From Clostridiales bacterium (GTDB taxonomy: Bacteria; Bacillota_A; Clostridia; Saccharofermentanales; Saccharofermentanaceae), in assembly GCA_024695545.1 (NCBI GenBank), contig JAILHZ010000038.1, forward strand, positions 1 to 5,591: a DNA stretch of 5,591 bases, in the 5' to 3' direction. The position numbers and the translations under genes were made by a program. Under the pieces are notes generated by a model, which was not told the DNA's origin, ran no database searches, and saw nothing but the letters and a program-made list of their open reading frames with translations. Shown here one piece after another: positions 1 to 5,591 of this stretch. The first letter of the stretch is position 1. The number at the start of each line of letters is the position of its first letter.

Positions 1-125
1 ACCTGGTAATCTTCCATACGATACTCTTTCGTAAATTCATACGGAAAGACCGTCATCGGATTCTTCTTTAGATAATCCGCTATTTCTCGAAGTTCGGGAT
101 CTGTGGAGGACTCATATTTTTTCAC
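1..125 (-). CDS. Unidentified protein, N-terminal part (runs off left edge); possible surface-polysaccharide cluster protein
   Basis: Reading leftward from a GTG at 125-123, a frame stays open for 41 codons to the window edge. The visible start is (M)KKYESSTDPELREIADYL, followed by KKNPMTVFPYEFTKEY. The composition is protein-like (charged, helical, then an aromatic NP-TVFPYEF patch). From memory, N-termini of this style (KYENS.DPEL.EI...VF.YEF) occur in clostridial exopolysaccharide-cluster proteins, some annotated as FkbM-like methyltransferases. That assignment is weak because no catalytic region is visible. GTG is chosen because AGGAAG lies at 137-132, six bases upstream, and no other usual start codon exists in this frame after the TGA at 173-171. 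The same frame continues upstream through that TGA to an ATG at 203 with a better ribosome binding site, so the gene may instead be a 5'-interrupted pseudogene. It is the third gene of the leftward operon. Confidence 0.55.
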   Translation of the reverse strand, partial: MKKYESSTDPELREIADYLKKNPMTVFPYEFTKEYRMEDYQ

Positions 126-170
126 AACCTTCTTCCTGAGAAAGCGTGCTTTGATCTCACATTTTACAAA

Positions 171-203
171 TCAAAAATCGCTGGAAGCTATCCTCTGATT
201 CAT
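171..203 (-). other. 10-codon ORF with strong ribosome binding site, in frame with the downstream gene (leader peptide or nonsense-interrupted start)
   Basis: ATG at 203-201 opens a ten-residue reading frame, MNQRIASSDF, closed by TGA at 173-171. A strong Shine-Dalgarno AAAGGAG at 216-210 sits six bases upstream and overlaps the glycosyltransferase stop codon (TAA, 217-215), so initiation here would be translationally coupled to that gene. The codons after the TGA (FVKCEIKARFLRKKVV, then KKYES) are in the same frame and remain open to the window edge. This looks either like the true N-terminus of the downstream protein cut by one nonsense codon, or like a leader ORF followed by re-initiation at GTG 125. 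The sequence alone does not decide between them. Confidence 0.5.
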
Positions 204-214
204 ACCATTCTCCT

Positions 215-997
215 TTAATCGCTGTAGGTCTGATATGCTTTCACATAAAAATGCATGATGACACGGACGATCCACTTGGGCCAGAACTTTCGGAACATGG
301 TTATGTCTTCGTCTACGCGTTTCTGATTGTTGATGAAGGTCATACTTGTCGCTTCCGGATGGATCCGGTAATAGGTGAGCGGTTTTCTGACATATACAAA
401 ACCGCCTTTCTGACGCGCAAACTTCAGAAAAGTATCCCAGTCGAGCGAATACTTCAGCTCGGATGTAAATATTTCACCTGAGATCCGGGTCTTGTTATAG
501 ATTACCGAAGGGCAGCAGATACAGTTTCCCAAAGACAGCATACGCTTTTTGAAAAAACGTATCCTTGATAAAAGAGGGAGTGCCATAGGAAAACGGAGAA
601 TGCGGCGTATCCTGCAATTTCTGTCCATGGAGATGTTTCCGTGGAGGATCGGACGGTAATCTGAAAATGCCATGATGGTATCAGGTCTTTTATCGATCTT
701 TTTCAGCATGGATTCGACATACTTCTCATTGTACAAATCATCCTGATGAGCAACTGTGACCCACCTGGCATCTGCTTTGCTGCAGGCAAAATTCCAGTCA
801 TTCTGTATATCGCTTTTCCCGTCGCGAACGAAATACGGTAGCCCGTGTCGTTCGGCAATATCTTTTATGTAGTCGCAAGGGGTAGATGTGCAGACAATTA
901 TGGGAGATTTCACAGTCTGTTTTTCTAACGAACAGATGCAGGCCTCAAGGTAAGGTGATTCTTTGTATGCGCAGACTGCAAATACATGTTCTTCCAA
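215..997 (-). CDS. Glycosyltransferase family 2 (GT-A fold)
   Basis: A 260-residue cytoplasmic or peripheral GT-A glycosyltransferase, expected to move a sugar from a nucleotide-sugar donor onto a surface-polysaccharide or glycolipid acceptor. The donor and acceptor cannot be read from sequence. The N-terminal strand and helix (VFAVCAYKESPYLEACI, residues 5-21) and SLEKQT (23-28) match the start of GT2 enzymes. AHQDD at 83-87 is the metal and nucleotide-binding DxD-type motif. SLDWDTFLKF (184-193) resembles the acceptor-side ED/DWD region, and YYRIHPEATS (209-218) is the usual C-terminal R-x-H-x-x-S segment. No transmembrane helix is evident. The start is TTG at 997-995, supported by GGGAGGGG ending a few bases upstream; no in-frame ATG lies nearby. 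It begins 57 bases after the PBP gene on the same strand with no clear promoter between, and its TAA overlaps the next ribosome binding site, so co-transcription is likely. Its base composition is more AT-rich than the PBP gene. Confidence 0.9.
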   Translation of the reverse strand: MEEHVFAVCAYKESPYLEACICSLEKQTVKSPIIVCTSTPCDYIKDIAERHGLPYFVRDGKSDIQNDWNFACSKADARWVTVAHQDDLYNEKYVESMLKKIDKRPDTIMAFSDYRPILHGNISMDRNCRIRRILRFPMALPLLSRIRFFKKRMLSLGNCICCPSVIYNKTRISGEIFTSELKYSLDWDTFLKFARQKGGFVYVRKPLTYYRIHPEATSMTFINNQKRVDEDITMFRKFWPKWIVRVIMHFYVKAYQTYSD

Positions 998-1054
998 AAT
1001 GCCCCTCCCACTTTCTTCAAGTTCAAACAGTCTTCGGTTGCTGAAACGGATTTC

Positions 1055-3547
1055 TTATCCGCCGTACAGAGGAATGTTCGGGTCCGGTGTAGGCGACGGC
1101 TCCGGTGTAGGCGTCGGTGAAACGTGGAAAGTACAGTCTTTCTGCGGGGTAAGATAGGAGTCTGCGATGAAGTAATCGGTGATATCGCAGTCGGCATCCT
1201 TGCAGTAATCTGTGGCGAGCATACCGGAAGATCTGCAGACGGTGGCCTTGACGATGTTGTCCGGCATGACGAAGTCTGCTCCCGGCAGGTTCTTGTGGAT
1301 CTTCTGCATGACAAAGTTCCAGATCAGCTGGGCGTTATTTCTGTCGCCCTTCGGGATCTCCGTCGTACGCAGACGGTTGTCATAGCCGTACCAGACGGCC
1401 GCGGCGTAATACGGCGTATATCCGCAGAACCACTTGTCGACGTTATCATCTGTGGTACCGGTCTTACCGGCTACGGCGATGCTTTCTCCGTTTTCATTTT
1501 CGATAGGCTGGACCTTGCCTGCTGCTGTACCGGACTTGATTACGTCCTGCAGCATGCTGGTCATCAGGAAAGAAGTATCCTCACGGTAAACGCGGTGCTG
1601 ATCGGGCACGTGCTCGAGTACGACGTTTCCGTCACTGTCGAGTACCTTCGTATAGGCATAAGGCTTGGTGTAGATACCGCCGGTCGCAAATGTCGTGTAT
1701 GCCGCAGCCATCTCCAGAGGAGACATACCTGTATTAAAACCGCCGACAGCTGTCGAAGGATACTGCTCGGTCAGTCGGTCGATACCGACTTCGTTTAAGA
1801 ACCACAGTGCCATCTCGGCGCCGACATCGTTCCATACCATTACGGCGACAGTGTTTCTCGAAGAAGCAACCGCCTGACGGATCGTGATCGGTCCCTTAAA
1901 CTTACCGTCGGAATTCTTCGGCCAGGCTTTGTCCGGATTCGACGGGTCGAGGTGGGATTCTTTATCTTCGTAGATCATGGACGGTGTGATCAATCGGAGC
2001 TCGAGTGCCGGACCATAGGCGATCAGCGGCTTAATAGAAGAACCAGGCTGACGCTTGGCATCCACCGCACGGTTCGTACCGAGGTTGACGGTCTTCTCCC
2101 CGTATCCGCCCTGCATAGCAGCAATCGCGCCGGTCTTGACGTTGATGATGACCATGCCGCCCTGTGGCTTCTCCGGGTAATCCTCGAGGGATTCCGGATC
2201 CGTCTGGAAGAGAGACTGTGTCGTAAATGCCTCATCCATGACTGCCTGAACATCGGCCTCCATGGTGGTGTAGATATGGTAGCCGCGGTTATATACAGTC
2301 GTTGCCGCGAGGGAACGGCTGATGTTTCTTTCGTGCTGGACATCGGAGATGACCTCGGAGACCGCGTACTCAACGAAATAGGAGTTGATAGATGTCGCGG
2401 AGGAAGTGGACTTGGTCTTAAATACAAGCTCCGTATTCAGTGCGTTTTCATACTCTTCCTGCGTGATGTCGCCCAGTTCGTACATCTTCGTCAGAACGAT
2501 ACGCATACGGCGCATCGCGTTTCTTCTTCCGGATTCACGAAGTGGATTGTAGTAGGAAGGGCTCTTCGGAAGTCCTGCGAGAAAAGCACACTCCGCGAGC
2601 GACAGTTCTTTTGCATGCTTACCGAAATAATTCTGGGCGCCGGCCTCGATACCGACGTAGTTATTACCCATCGGAGCGAGGTTGATGTAAAGCTGCATGA
2701 TCTCATCCTTGGACAGCTGCTGCTCGAGCGTCATGGCAGAGAACCATTCCTGAACTTTTCTCTGTGTGGATCTCTGGTCCTGACCGGTAATGAGCTTAAC
2801 GGTCTGCTGAGTGATCGTGGAACCACCGTGGGAAGCCGTACCGCCGTTAAACAGTGCGGACAGGACGGCGCTTCCGATACGCTGTACGTCGATACCGGAG
2901 TGATCGAGGAAACGCTCGTCCTCGATCGCCATGATGGCCTCATCGATATAAGTGTTCTTAACATCGGTGTAGGGAACATAGACACGGTCAACGTTCTCAC
3001 TACCTGTCAGCTTGGCAATAACCGTTCCGTTACTGTCATATACGAAGGAAGTCTCTACCGAGTCGGTCATGGAGATATCCGAGATCGACAGCGGTGTCGT
3101 CGTAGAGATGTAGCCGATCAGCATGCCGCCGCCAAATCCGCCGACAAGGAAGCTGACGCAGAGCAGAAGTATAACGACTGTCTTTAAGATCGTCAGGCAT
3201 GCCTGGAGGACCTCGACATACCAGTGACGGTTATGCGCGGCGCGGGTCGGCTTACCCTTCAGGCGGGAACGGAGTTCGTCCGCCAGTGCGGAATCTTCCG
3301 GGGCGCAGGGGATCGTGCTGCGCTTCTGGGCAGCTGCGGCTGCGGCCTTTGCTCTGGAACGGTCGTAGATCTGCTCGCGGGAATACCCCGAACCGGCAGC
3401 TGCTGCCTGGGCGGGCTCGCGGGCCTGTGTTGCATCTGAAGCAGGAGTCTTCTTCGGGGAAGATCCGGATCTCGGAGCTCTTTGATTGTTGTTATTTGTT
3501 CCGGACGGACGACGTGAGGCGTTGCCGTGCGGGCGGTTATCAGACAT
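1055..3547 (-). CDS. Class A penicillin-binding protein (PBP1A family), bifunctional transglycosylase/transpeptidase
   Basis: An 830-residue membrane-anchored enzyme that polymerises lipid II into glycan strands and crosslinks the stem peptides on the outer face of the membrane. In order: a long cytoplasmic tail rich in Asn, Pro, Ser and Ala (about 1-110); one membrane helix (about 117-147, including VVILLLC and a Gly-rich stretch); a GT51 transglycosylase domain with EDERFLDHSG (209-218, E209 the probable catalytic Glu), GGSTITQQ (241-248), RKVQEW (263-268) and KDEIMQLYIN (280-289); then the transpeptidase with SSIK (503-506, S503 the probable acylated Ser), SRN (563-565) and KTGT (695-698). 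All motifs are intact, so it should be active and beta-lactam-binding. The C-terminus holds four Cys (771, 782, 787, 805) and a Pro-Thr-Ser tail, PTPTPEPSPTPDP. ATG at 3547 has AGAAGG six bases upstream. It is the first gene of the leftward operon. It could be named ponA or pbp1A by analogy; which paralogue it is cannot be told. Confidence 0.96.
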   Translation of the reverse strand: MSDNRPHGNASRRPSGTNNNNQRAPRSGSSPKKTPASDATQAREPAQAAAAGSGYSREQIYDRSRAKAAAAAAQKRSTIPCAPEDSALADELRSRLKGKPTRAAHNRHWYVEVLQACLTILKTVVILLLCVSFLVGGFGGGMLIGYISTTTPLSISDISMTDSVETSFVYDSNGTVIAKLTGSENVDRVYVPYTDVKNTYIDEAIMAIEDERFLDHSGIDVQRIGSAVLSALFNGGTASHGGSTITQQTVKLITGQDQRSTQRKVQEWFSAMTLEQQLSKDEIMQLYINLAPMGNNYVGIEAGAQNYFGKHAKELSLAECAFLAGLPKSPSYYNPLRESGRRNAMRRMRIVLTKMYELGDITQEEYENALNTELVFKTKSTSSATSINSYFVEYAVSEVISDVQHERNISRSLAATTVYNRGYHIYTTMEADVQAVMDEAFTTQSLFQTDPESLEDYPEKPQGGMVIINVKTGAIAAMQGGYGEKTVNLGTNRAVDAKRQPGSSIKPLIAYGPALELRLITPSMIYEDKESHLDPSNPDKAWPKNSDGKFKGPITIRQAVASSRNTVAVMVWNDVGAEMALWFLNEVGIDRLTEQYPSTAVGGFNTGMSPLEMAAAYTTFATGGIYTKPYAYTKVLDSDGNVVLEHVPDQHRVYREDTSFLMTSMLQDVIKSGTAAGKVQPIENENGESIAVAGKTGTTDDNVDKWFCGYTPYYAAAVWYGYDNRLRTTEIPKGDRNNAQLIWNFVMQKIHKNLPGADFVMPDNIVKATVCRSSGMLATDYCKDADCDITDYFIADSYLTPQKDCTFHVSPTPTPEPSPTPDPNIPLYGG
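1083..1118. repeat. Two-copy 18-bp tandem repeat in the PBP tail
   Basis: TCCGGTGTAGGCGACGGC at 1083-1100 is followed directly by a second unit at 1101-1118 with two mismatches. On the minus strand it encodes the Pro/Thr/Ser/Glu/Asp-rich C-terminal tail of the PBP. The length is a multiple of three, so gain or loss of a unit would keep the frame. Confidence 0.8.
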
Positions 3548-3590
3548 AACGTACCTTCTTCAGGTCCTTTGTAGGGGATCGATAAAAATC

Positions 3591-3626
3591 CACACTAATA
3601 ATACCAGTAATCGGCATAATTGGAAA
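3591..3626 (-). promoter_or_regulatory. Sigma-A-type promoter for the PBP operon (extended -10)
   Basis: On the minus strand, TTTCCA (3626-3621) lies 17 bases before TATTAT (3603-3598). The -10 is preceded by TGG, giving an extended -10 (TG-N-TATTAT). Transcription would start near 3591, leaving a leader of about 44 bases before the PBP ATG with AGAAGG at 3559-3554. The -35 box overlaps that of the rightward promoter. Confidence 0.65.
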
Positions 3627-3655
3627 GAGAAGGCAAGTGCGCTATAATAGGAACA
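3620..3655 (+). promoter_or_regulatory. Sigma-A-type promoter for the rRNA methyltransferase gene
   Basis: TTGGAA at 3620-3625 and a perfect TATAAT at 3643-3648 are separated by an ideal 17 bases. The start of transcription is expected near 3655. This placement shows that a longer reading frame from GTG at 3637 cannot be the normal start, because that codon would lie upstream of the transcript. Confidence 0.8.
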
Positions 3656-3678
3656 TAAAAGTAAAGAGGATTTTAGGG

Positions 3679-5136
3679 ATGGGCATTTTTGACAGCGGCA
3701 GAGTGTTTACCGGCAGGTGTGTCGGGGTTTCAAACGAAGGCGCGGGCGTAGTCCGCATCGAGGAAAAAGGCGCGAAGGAAGACGGAATGAAGATATTCGT
3801 TCCTGATATGCTTCCCGGTGAGAAAGCCCGTGTGAAGATCACGGAACGCAAGAATAACATGACCTACGGGGTGAAGACCGCTTCGGCCACACCCTCGAAG
3901 AGCCGCGTAAAGCCGATCTGTCCTGAGTTCCCGCGCTGCGGCGGCTGCCAGCTCCTGCATGCATCCTATGAATGCCAGCTCCAGATGAAGGAGAGCATGG
4001 TGAAAAACTGTCTCGTCCGGATGGGTCACTTCCCCGAAGATGCGATCCGCGCCTGCATGGAGGCAATCGTTCCCGCGAAGGACCAGTATTATTACAGAAA
4101 CCAGATCCAGTATCCCGTTGAATACAGCCGCGAAAAAAGATGCGTAAATATCGGACTTTATGAGAGATCCAGCCATAAGATCGTCGAGCACGAGAAGTGC
4201 TTCCTTGCTGACCCTGCCGCGGAGATCGTACGCAAGGTCTCCCAGATCTTCTTTTCTGACCTTTCCCGTATTGATGCGGCAAAAGCACTGCGCCAGGTCG
4301 TAGTGCGTACCGGCCTCATGTCGAAGGAGATGATGGTCATCTTCGTGATCAGTAAGCAGGTCACGATCGATGCGGAGAAGTTTGTCGAAGACTGCAACGA
4401 AGCCTTAAAGCAGGGGAAGAATGGCATGCGCCTGATCAGTATCTGGACCGAGGAACGTCCGGAGGGGGTCAAGTGGAAGAACCCCAAAGGCGTATGGACG
4501 AATATCTGGGGAGAGACCACGATCCGCGAGTTCCTCGATAACCGCGTATTCCGTATCTCACCGGATTCCTTCTTCCAGGTAAACTCGAAGCAGGCGGTCG
4601 TGCTTTATAACAAGATCAAGGAATACCTGCGCTATGACGGATTCCTGCCGAGAGTTCTTCTCGACCTTTATTGCGGCACCGGAAGTATCGGCATCTTCTG
4701 TTCCGATGCCTGCCATCATCTGATCGGAATCGAGTCGGTAGAGTCTGCCGTGATCGATGCAAGGAACAACGCAAGATCGAATTTTATCGATGATACCGAG
4801 TTCATCTTCGGCAAGGCGGAGGATTATGATTTCGGCAGCATGATGCCGGATGCAGTCGTCGTCGATCCGCCGAGAAAGGGATGCGATGAAGCACTTCTGC
4901 GAAAGTTTCTCGATCTTGGTCCGACACGGATCATCTACGTTTCCTGCAATCCGGCAACCCTTGCCCGTGACCTGCAGCGCTTCTTCCAGCTCCAGCAGGA
5001 GAAGGGTGTGAAATACGGTATCAAGAAGATCTGCCCGGTCGACATGTTCCCGGGAACCACGCATGTGGAGACGGTAGTGCTTCTTTCCAAGGTTTCTCAT
5101 GCTCCAAAACAGGATTTGAAGATCGGAGAAGAATGA
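3679..5136 (+). CDS. rlmD: 23S rRNA (uracil-C5)-methyltransferase, RlmD/RlmCD (RumA/TrmA family)
   Basis: A 485-residue SAM-dependent enzyme that makes 5-methyluridine in 23S rRNA: U1939 for RlmD, and both U747 and U1939 for the RlmCD enzymes of Firmicutes. Residues 1-68 form a TRAM RNA-binding domain. C81-x5-C87-x2-C90 (CPEFPRCGGC) with C174 (EKCF) are the expected 4Fe-4S ligands. The methyltransferase domain carries SPDSFFQVN (294-302), the SAM loop DLYCGTGSIG (329-338) and DPPRKG (396-401). The catalytic nucleophile is C423 in VSCNPATLARDL, and the general base is E464 in PGTTHVETV. No key residue is missing. ATG 3679 is preferred because AAAGAGGA (3663-3670) lies eight bases upstream and the promoter -10 at 3643 precludes the upstream in-frame GTG 3637. 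It is transcribed divergently from the PBP gene. Whether it modifies one or two uridines cannot be read from the sequence. Confidence 0.95.
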   Translation: MGIFDSGRVFTGRCVGVSNEGAGVVRIEEKGAKEDGMKIFVPDMLPGEKARVKITERKNNMTYGVKTASATPSKSRVKPICPEFPRCGGCQLLHASYECQLQMKESMVKNCLVRMGHFPEDAIRACMEAIVPAKDQYYYRNQIQYPVEYSREKRCVNIGLYERSSHKIVEHEKCFLADPAAEIVRKVSQIFFSDLSRIDAAKALRQVVVRTGLMSKEMMVIFVISKQVTIDAEKFVEDCNEALKQGKNGMRLISIWTEERPEGVKWKNPKGVWTNIWGETTIREFLDNRVFRISPDSFFQVNSKQAVVLYNKIKEYLRYDGFLPRVLLDLYCGTGSIGIFCSDACHHLIGIESVESAVIDARNNARSNFIDDTEFIFGKAEDYDFGSMMPDAVVVDPPRKGCDEALLRKFLDLGPTRIIYVSCNPATLARDLQRFFQLQQEKGVKYGIKKICPVDMFPGTTHVETVVLLSKVSHAPKQDLKIGEE

Positions 5137-5175
5137 TCATCAGATAAAAATCTCTCTTCCATCAAAAAGTGCGTT

Positions 5176-5219
5176 ACTTCCCATCTCTCTTTTCCGTCTA
5201 TATAATTGAGAGGGGAAGT
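5176..5219. repeat. Imperfect inverted repeat flanking the sigma-factor promoter -10
   Basis: The left arm ACTTCCC-at-CTCTC (5176-5189) pairs with the right arm GAGAGGGGAAGT (5208-5219): seven plus five base pairs with a two-base bulge and an 18-base centre. The TATAAT box lies in the centre, the putative -35 in the left arm and the expected transcription start in the right arm. No T-tract follows, so it does not look like a terminator. An operator dyad is the better guess. Confidence 0.55.
5178..5213 (+). promoter_or_regulatory. Candidate promoter for the ECF sigma factor gene
   Basis: TATAAT (5201-5206) lies 17 bases after TTCCCA (5178-5183), a 4/6 match to TTGACA. Transcription would start near 5213, about 20 bases before the ATG. 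The good -10 suggests a housekeeping sigma-A promoter rather than ECF autoregulation. No separate terminator for the upstream gene is visible, so read-through may also contribute. Confidence 0.5.
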
Positions 5220-5232
5220 CAGGAGCGTGTGC

Positions 5233-5591
5233 ATGGAAGACAAAAGTATCATCGAACTATACTTTCAGCGTGATGAGAAGGCAATAAAGGAGAGCCAGAA
5301 TAAGTACGGCTCCTATTGCCGGGCGATCGCCCATAATATCCTTCACTCCAAAGAAGACACCGAAGAGTGTGTTAATGACACATGGCTCCGTTCCTGGAAC
5401 AGCATGCCGCCGGATAAGCCGAACCGTCTTTCTGTCTATTTCGGAAGAATCACCAGAAATCTGGCGATCGACCGCTATAGAAAAGAACGGTCCATGAAGC
5501 ACGGTGGCGGACAGATCGCGATCTGTCTGGATGAGCTTTCCGAGTGTATCGGTGAAAGCACTTCGATCGAGGATACTGTCGCGCTTAAGGA
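5233..5591 (+). CDS. ECF-type RNA polymerase sigma factor, N-terminal part (runs off right edge)
   Basis: From ATG 5233 the frame is open for 119 codons to the edge. It begins MEDKSIIELYFQRDEKAI and continues with KYGSYCRAIAHNIL (24-37), DTEECVNDTWLRSWNSMPP (42-60) and a helix with RITRNLAIDRYRKER (about 72-86). These are the sigma-2 core-binding and -10 recognition segments of an extracytoplasmic-function sigma factor. The DNA-binding sigma-4 domain lies beyond the window. The GGGQI..CLDELSECI linker is, from memory, typical of a common clostridial subgroup. AGGAG at 5221-5225 is seven bases before the ATG. An in-frame GTG at 5227 is too close to that site to be used. Two Cys in or near sigma-2 (29, 46) may simply be family features. 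The stimulus, partner anti-sigma factor and regulon are not visible here. It lies 96 bases after the methyltransferase gene, apparently as an independent unit. Confidence 0.9.
   Translation, partial: MEDKSIIELYFQRDEKAIKESQNKYGSYCRAIAHNILHSKEDTEECVNDTWLRSWNSMPPDKPNRLSVYFGRITRNLAIDRYRKERSMKHGGGQIAICLDELSECIGESTSIEDTVALK

Noticed and set aside
171..173. TGA read as selenocysteine or another recoded codon
   Set aside because: The position near an N-terminus, the lack of any known selenoprotein motif around it and no evident SECIS-like hairpin make a plain stop more likely.
1047..1061. Small hairpin CGGAT-loop-ATCCG at the PBP stop codon as a terminator
   Set aside because: The stem is only about five base pairs and the T-run is too short, so it is unlikely to stop transcription before the glycosyltransferase gene.
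1083..1118. Tandem repeat considered as a CRISPR or mobile-element end
   Set aside because: There are only two adjacent 18-bp units, without spacers, lying in frame within coding sequence and encoding a Pro-rich tail.
1124..1798. 224-codon plus-strand frame antisense to the PBP transpeptidase region
   Set aside because: It is a shadow of the PBP coding strand with no convincing ribosome binding site or domain.
1952..3187. Long open frame (411 codons) on the plus strand, antisense to the PBP gene
   Set aside because: The opposite strand has every PBP motif in the right order. The antisense translation has no recognisable domain and is best explained by the stop-poor complement of a GC-rich gene.
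4558..5100. 180-codon minus-strand frame antisense to rlmD (also frames near 3730-4191 and 3839-4288)
   Set aside because: These lie inside the intact methyltransferase gene and have no family resemblance or promoter.
5133..5153. Palindrome ATGATCAT and AGAT-AAAA-ATCT after the rlmD stop as a terminator
   Set aside because: The stems are AT-rich, four base pairs each, with no T-tract. No convincing intrinsic terminator was found in this gap.

Overview
The window reads as chromosome from a low-to-mid GC member of the Clostridia (Lachnospiraceae- or Oscillospiraceae-like). This is inferred from the style of the class A penicillin-binding protein (PBP), an RlmCD/RumA-type rRNA methyltransferase with an Fe-S cluster motif, and an ECF sigma factor of a type common in gut and rumen Clostridia (DTEECVNDTW, MPP). 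The genus cannot be fixed from the sequence alone.

Layout, left to right. Positions 1-997 (minus strand) hold the distal part of a leftward operon. It contains the start of a protein that runs off the left edge, with a puzzling in-frame TGA near its best ribosome binding site, and upstream of it a family 2 glycosyltransferase that starts at TTG. Positions 1055-3547 (minus) encode a bifunctional class A PBP, the first gene of that operon. Positions 3548-3678 are a compact divergent control region: a good sigma-A promoter faces each way and the two -35 boxes overlap. Positions 3679-5136 (plus) encode the 23S rRNA uracil-C5 methyltransferase. Positions 5137-5232 are a short gap with an inverted repeat straddling a sigma-A-like promoter. 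From 5233 to the right edge (plus) runs the first two-thirds or so of an ECF sigma factor.

The leftward genes share an envelope theme: peptidoglycan polymerisation and crosslinking (PBP), then a sugar transferase and an unidentified protein that may belong to a surface-polysaccharide cluster. The left ~1 kb is visibly more AT-rich than the rest (sampled 60-base lines 37-47% GC, against 57-60% in the PBP gene), so it may be an accessory cluster abutting core genes. The rightward genes are an rRNA modification enzyme and an independently promoted regulator.

No wholly new system is evident. The items most worth a second look are the nonsense codon or re-initiation arrangement at 125-203, the shared -35 divergent promoter, and the dyad around the sigma-factor promoter. 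No stretch above 300 bases is without a gene.
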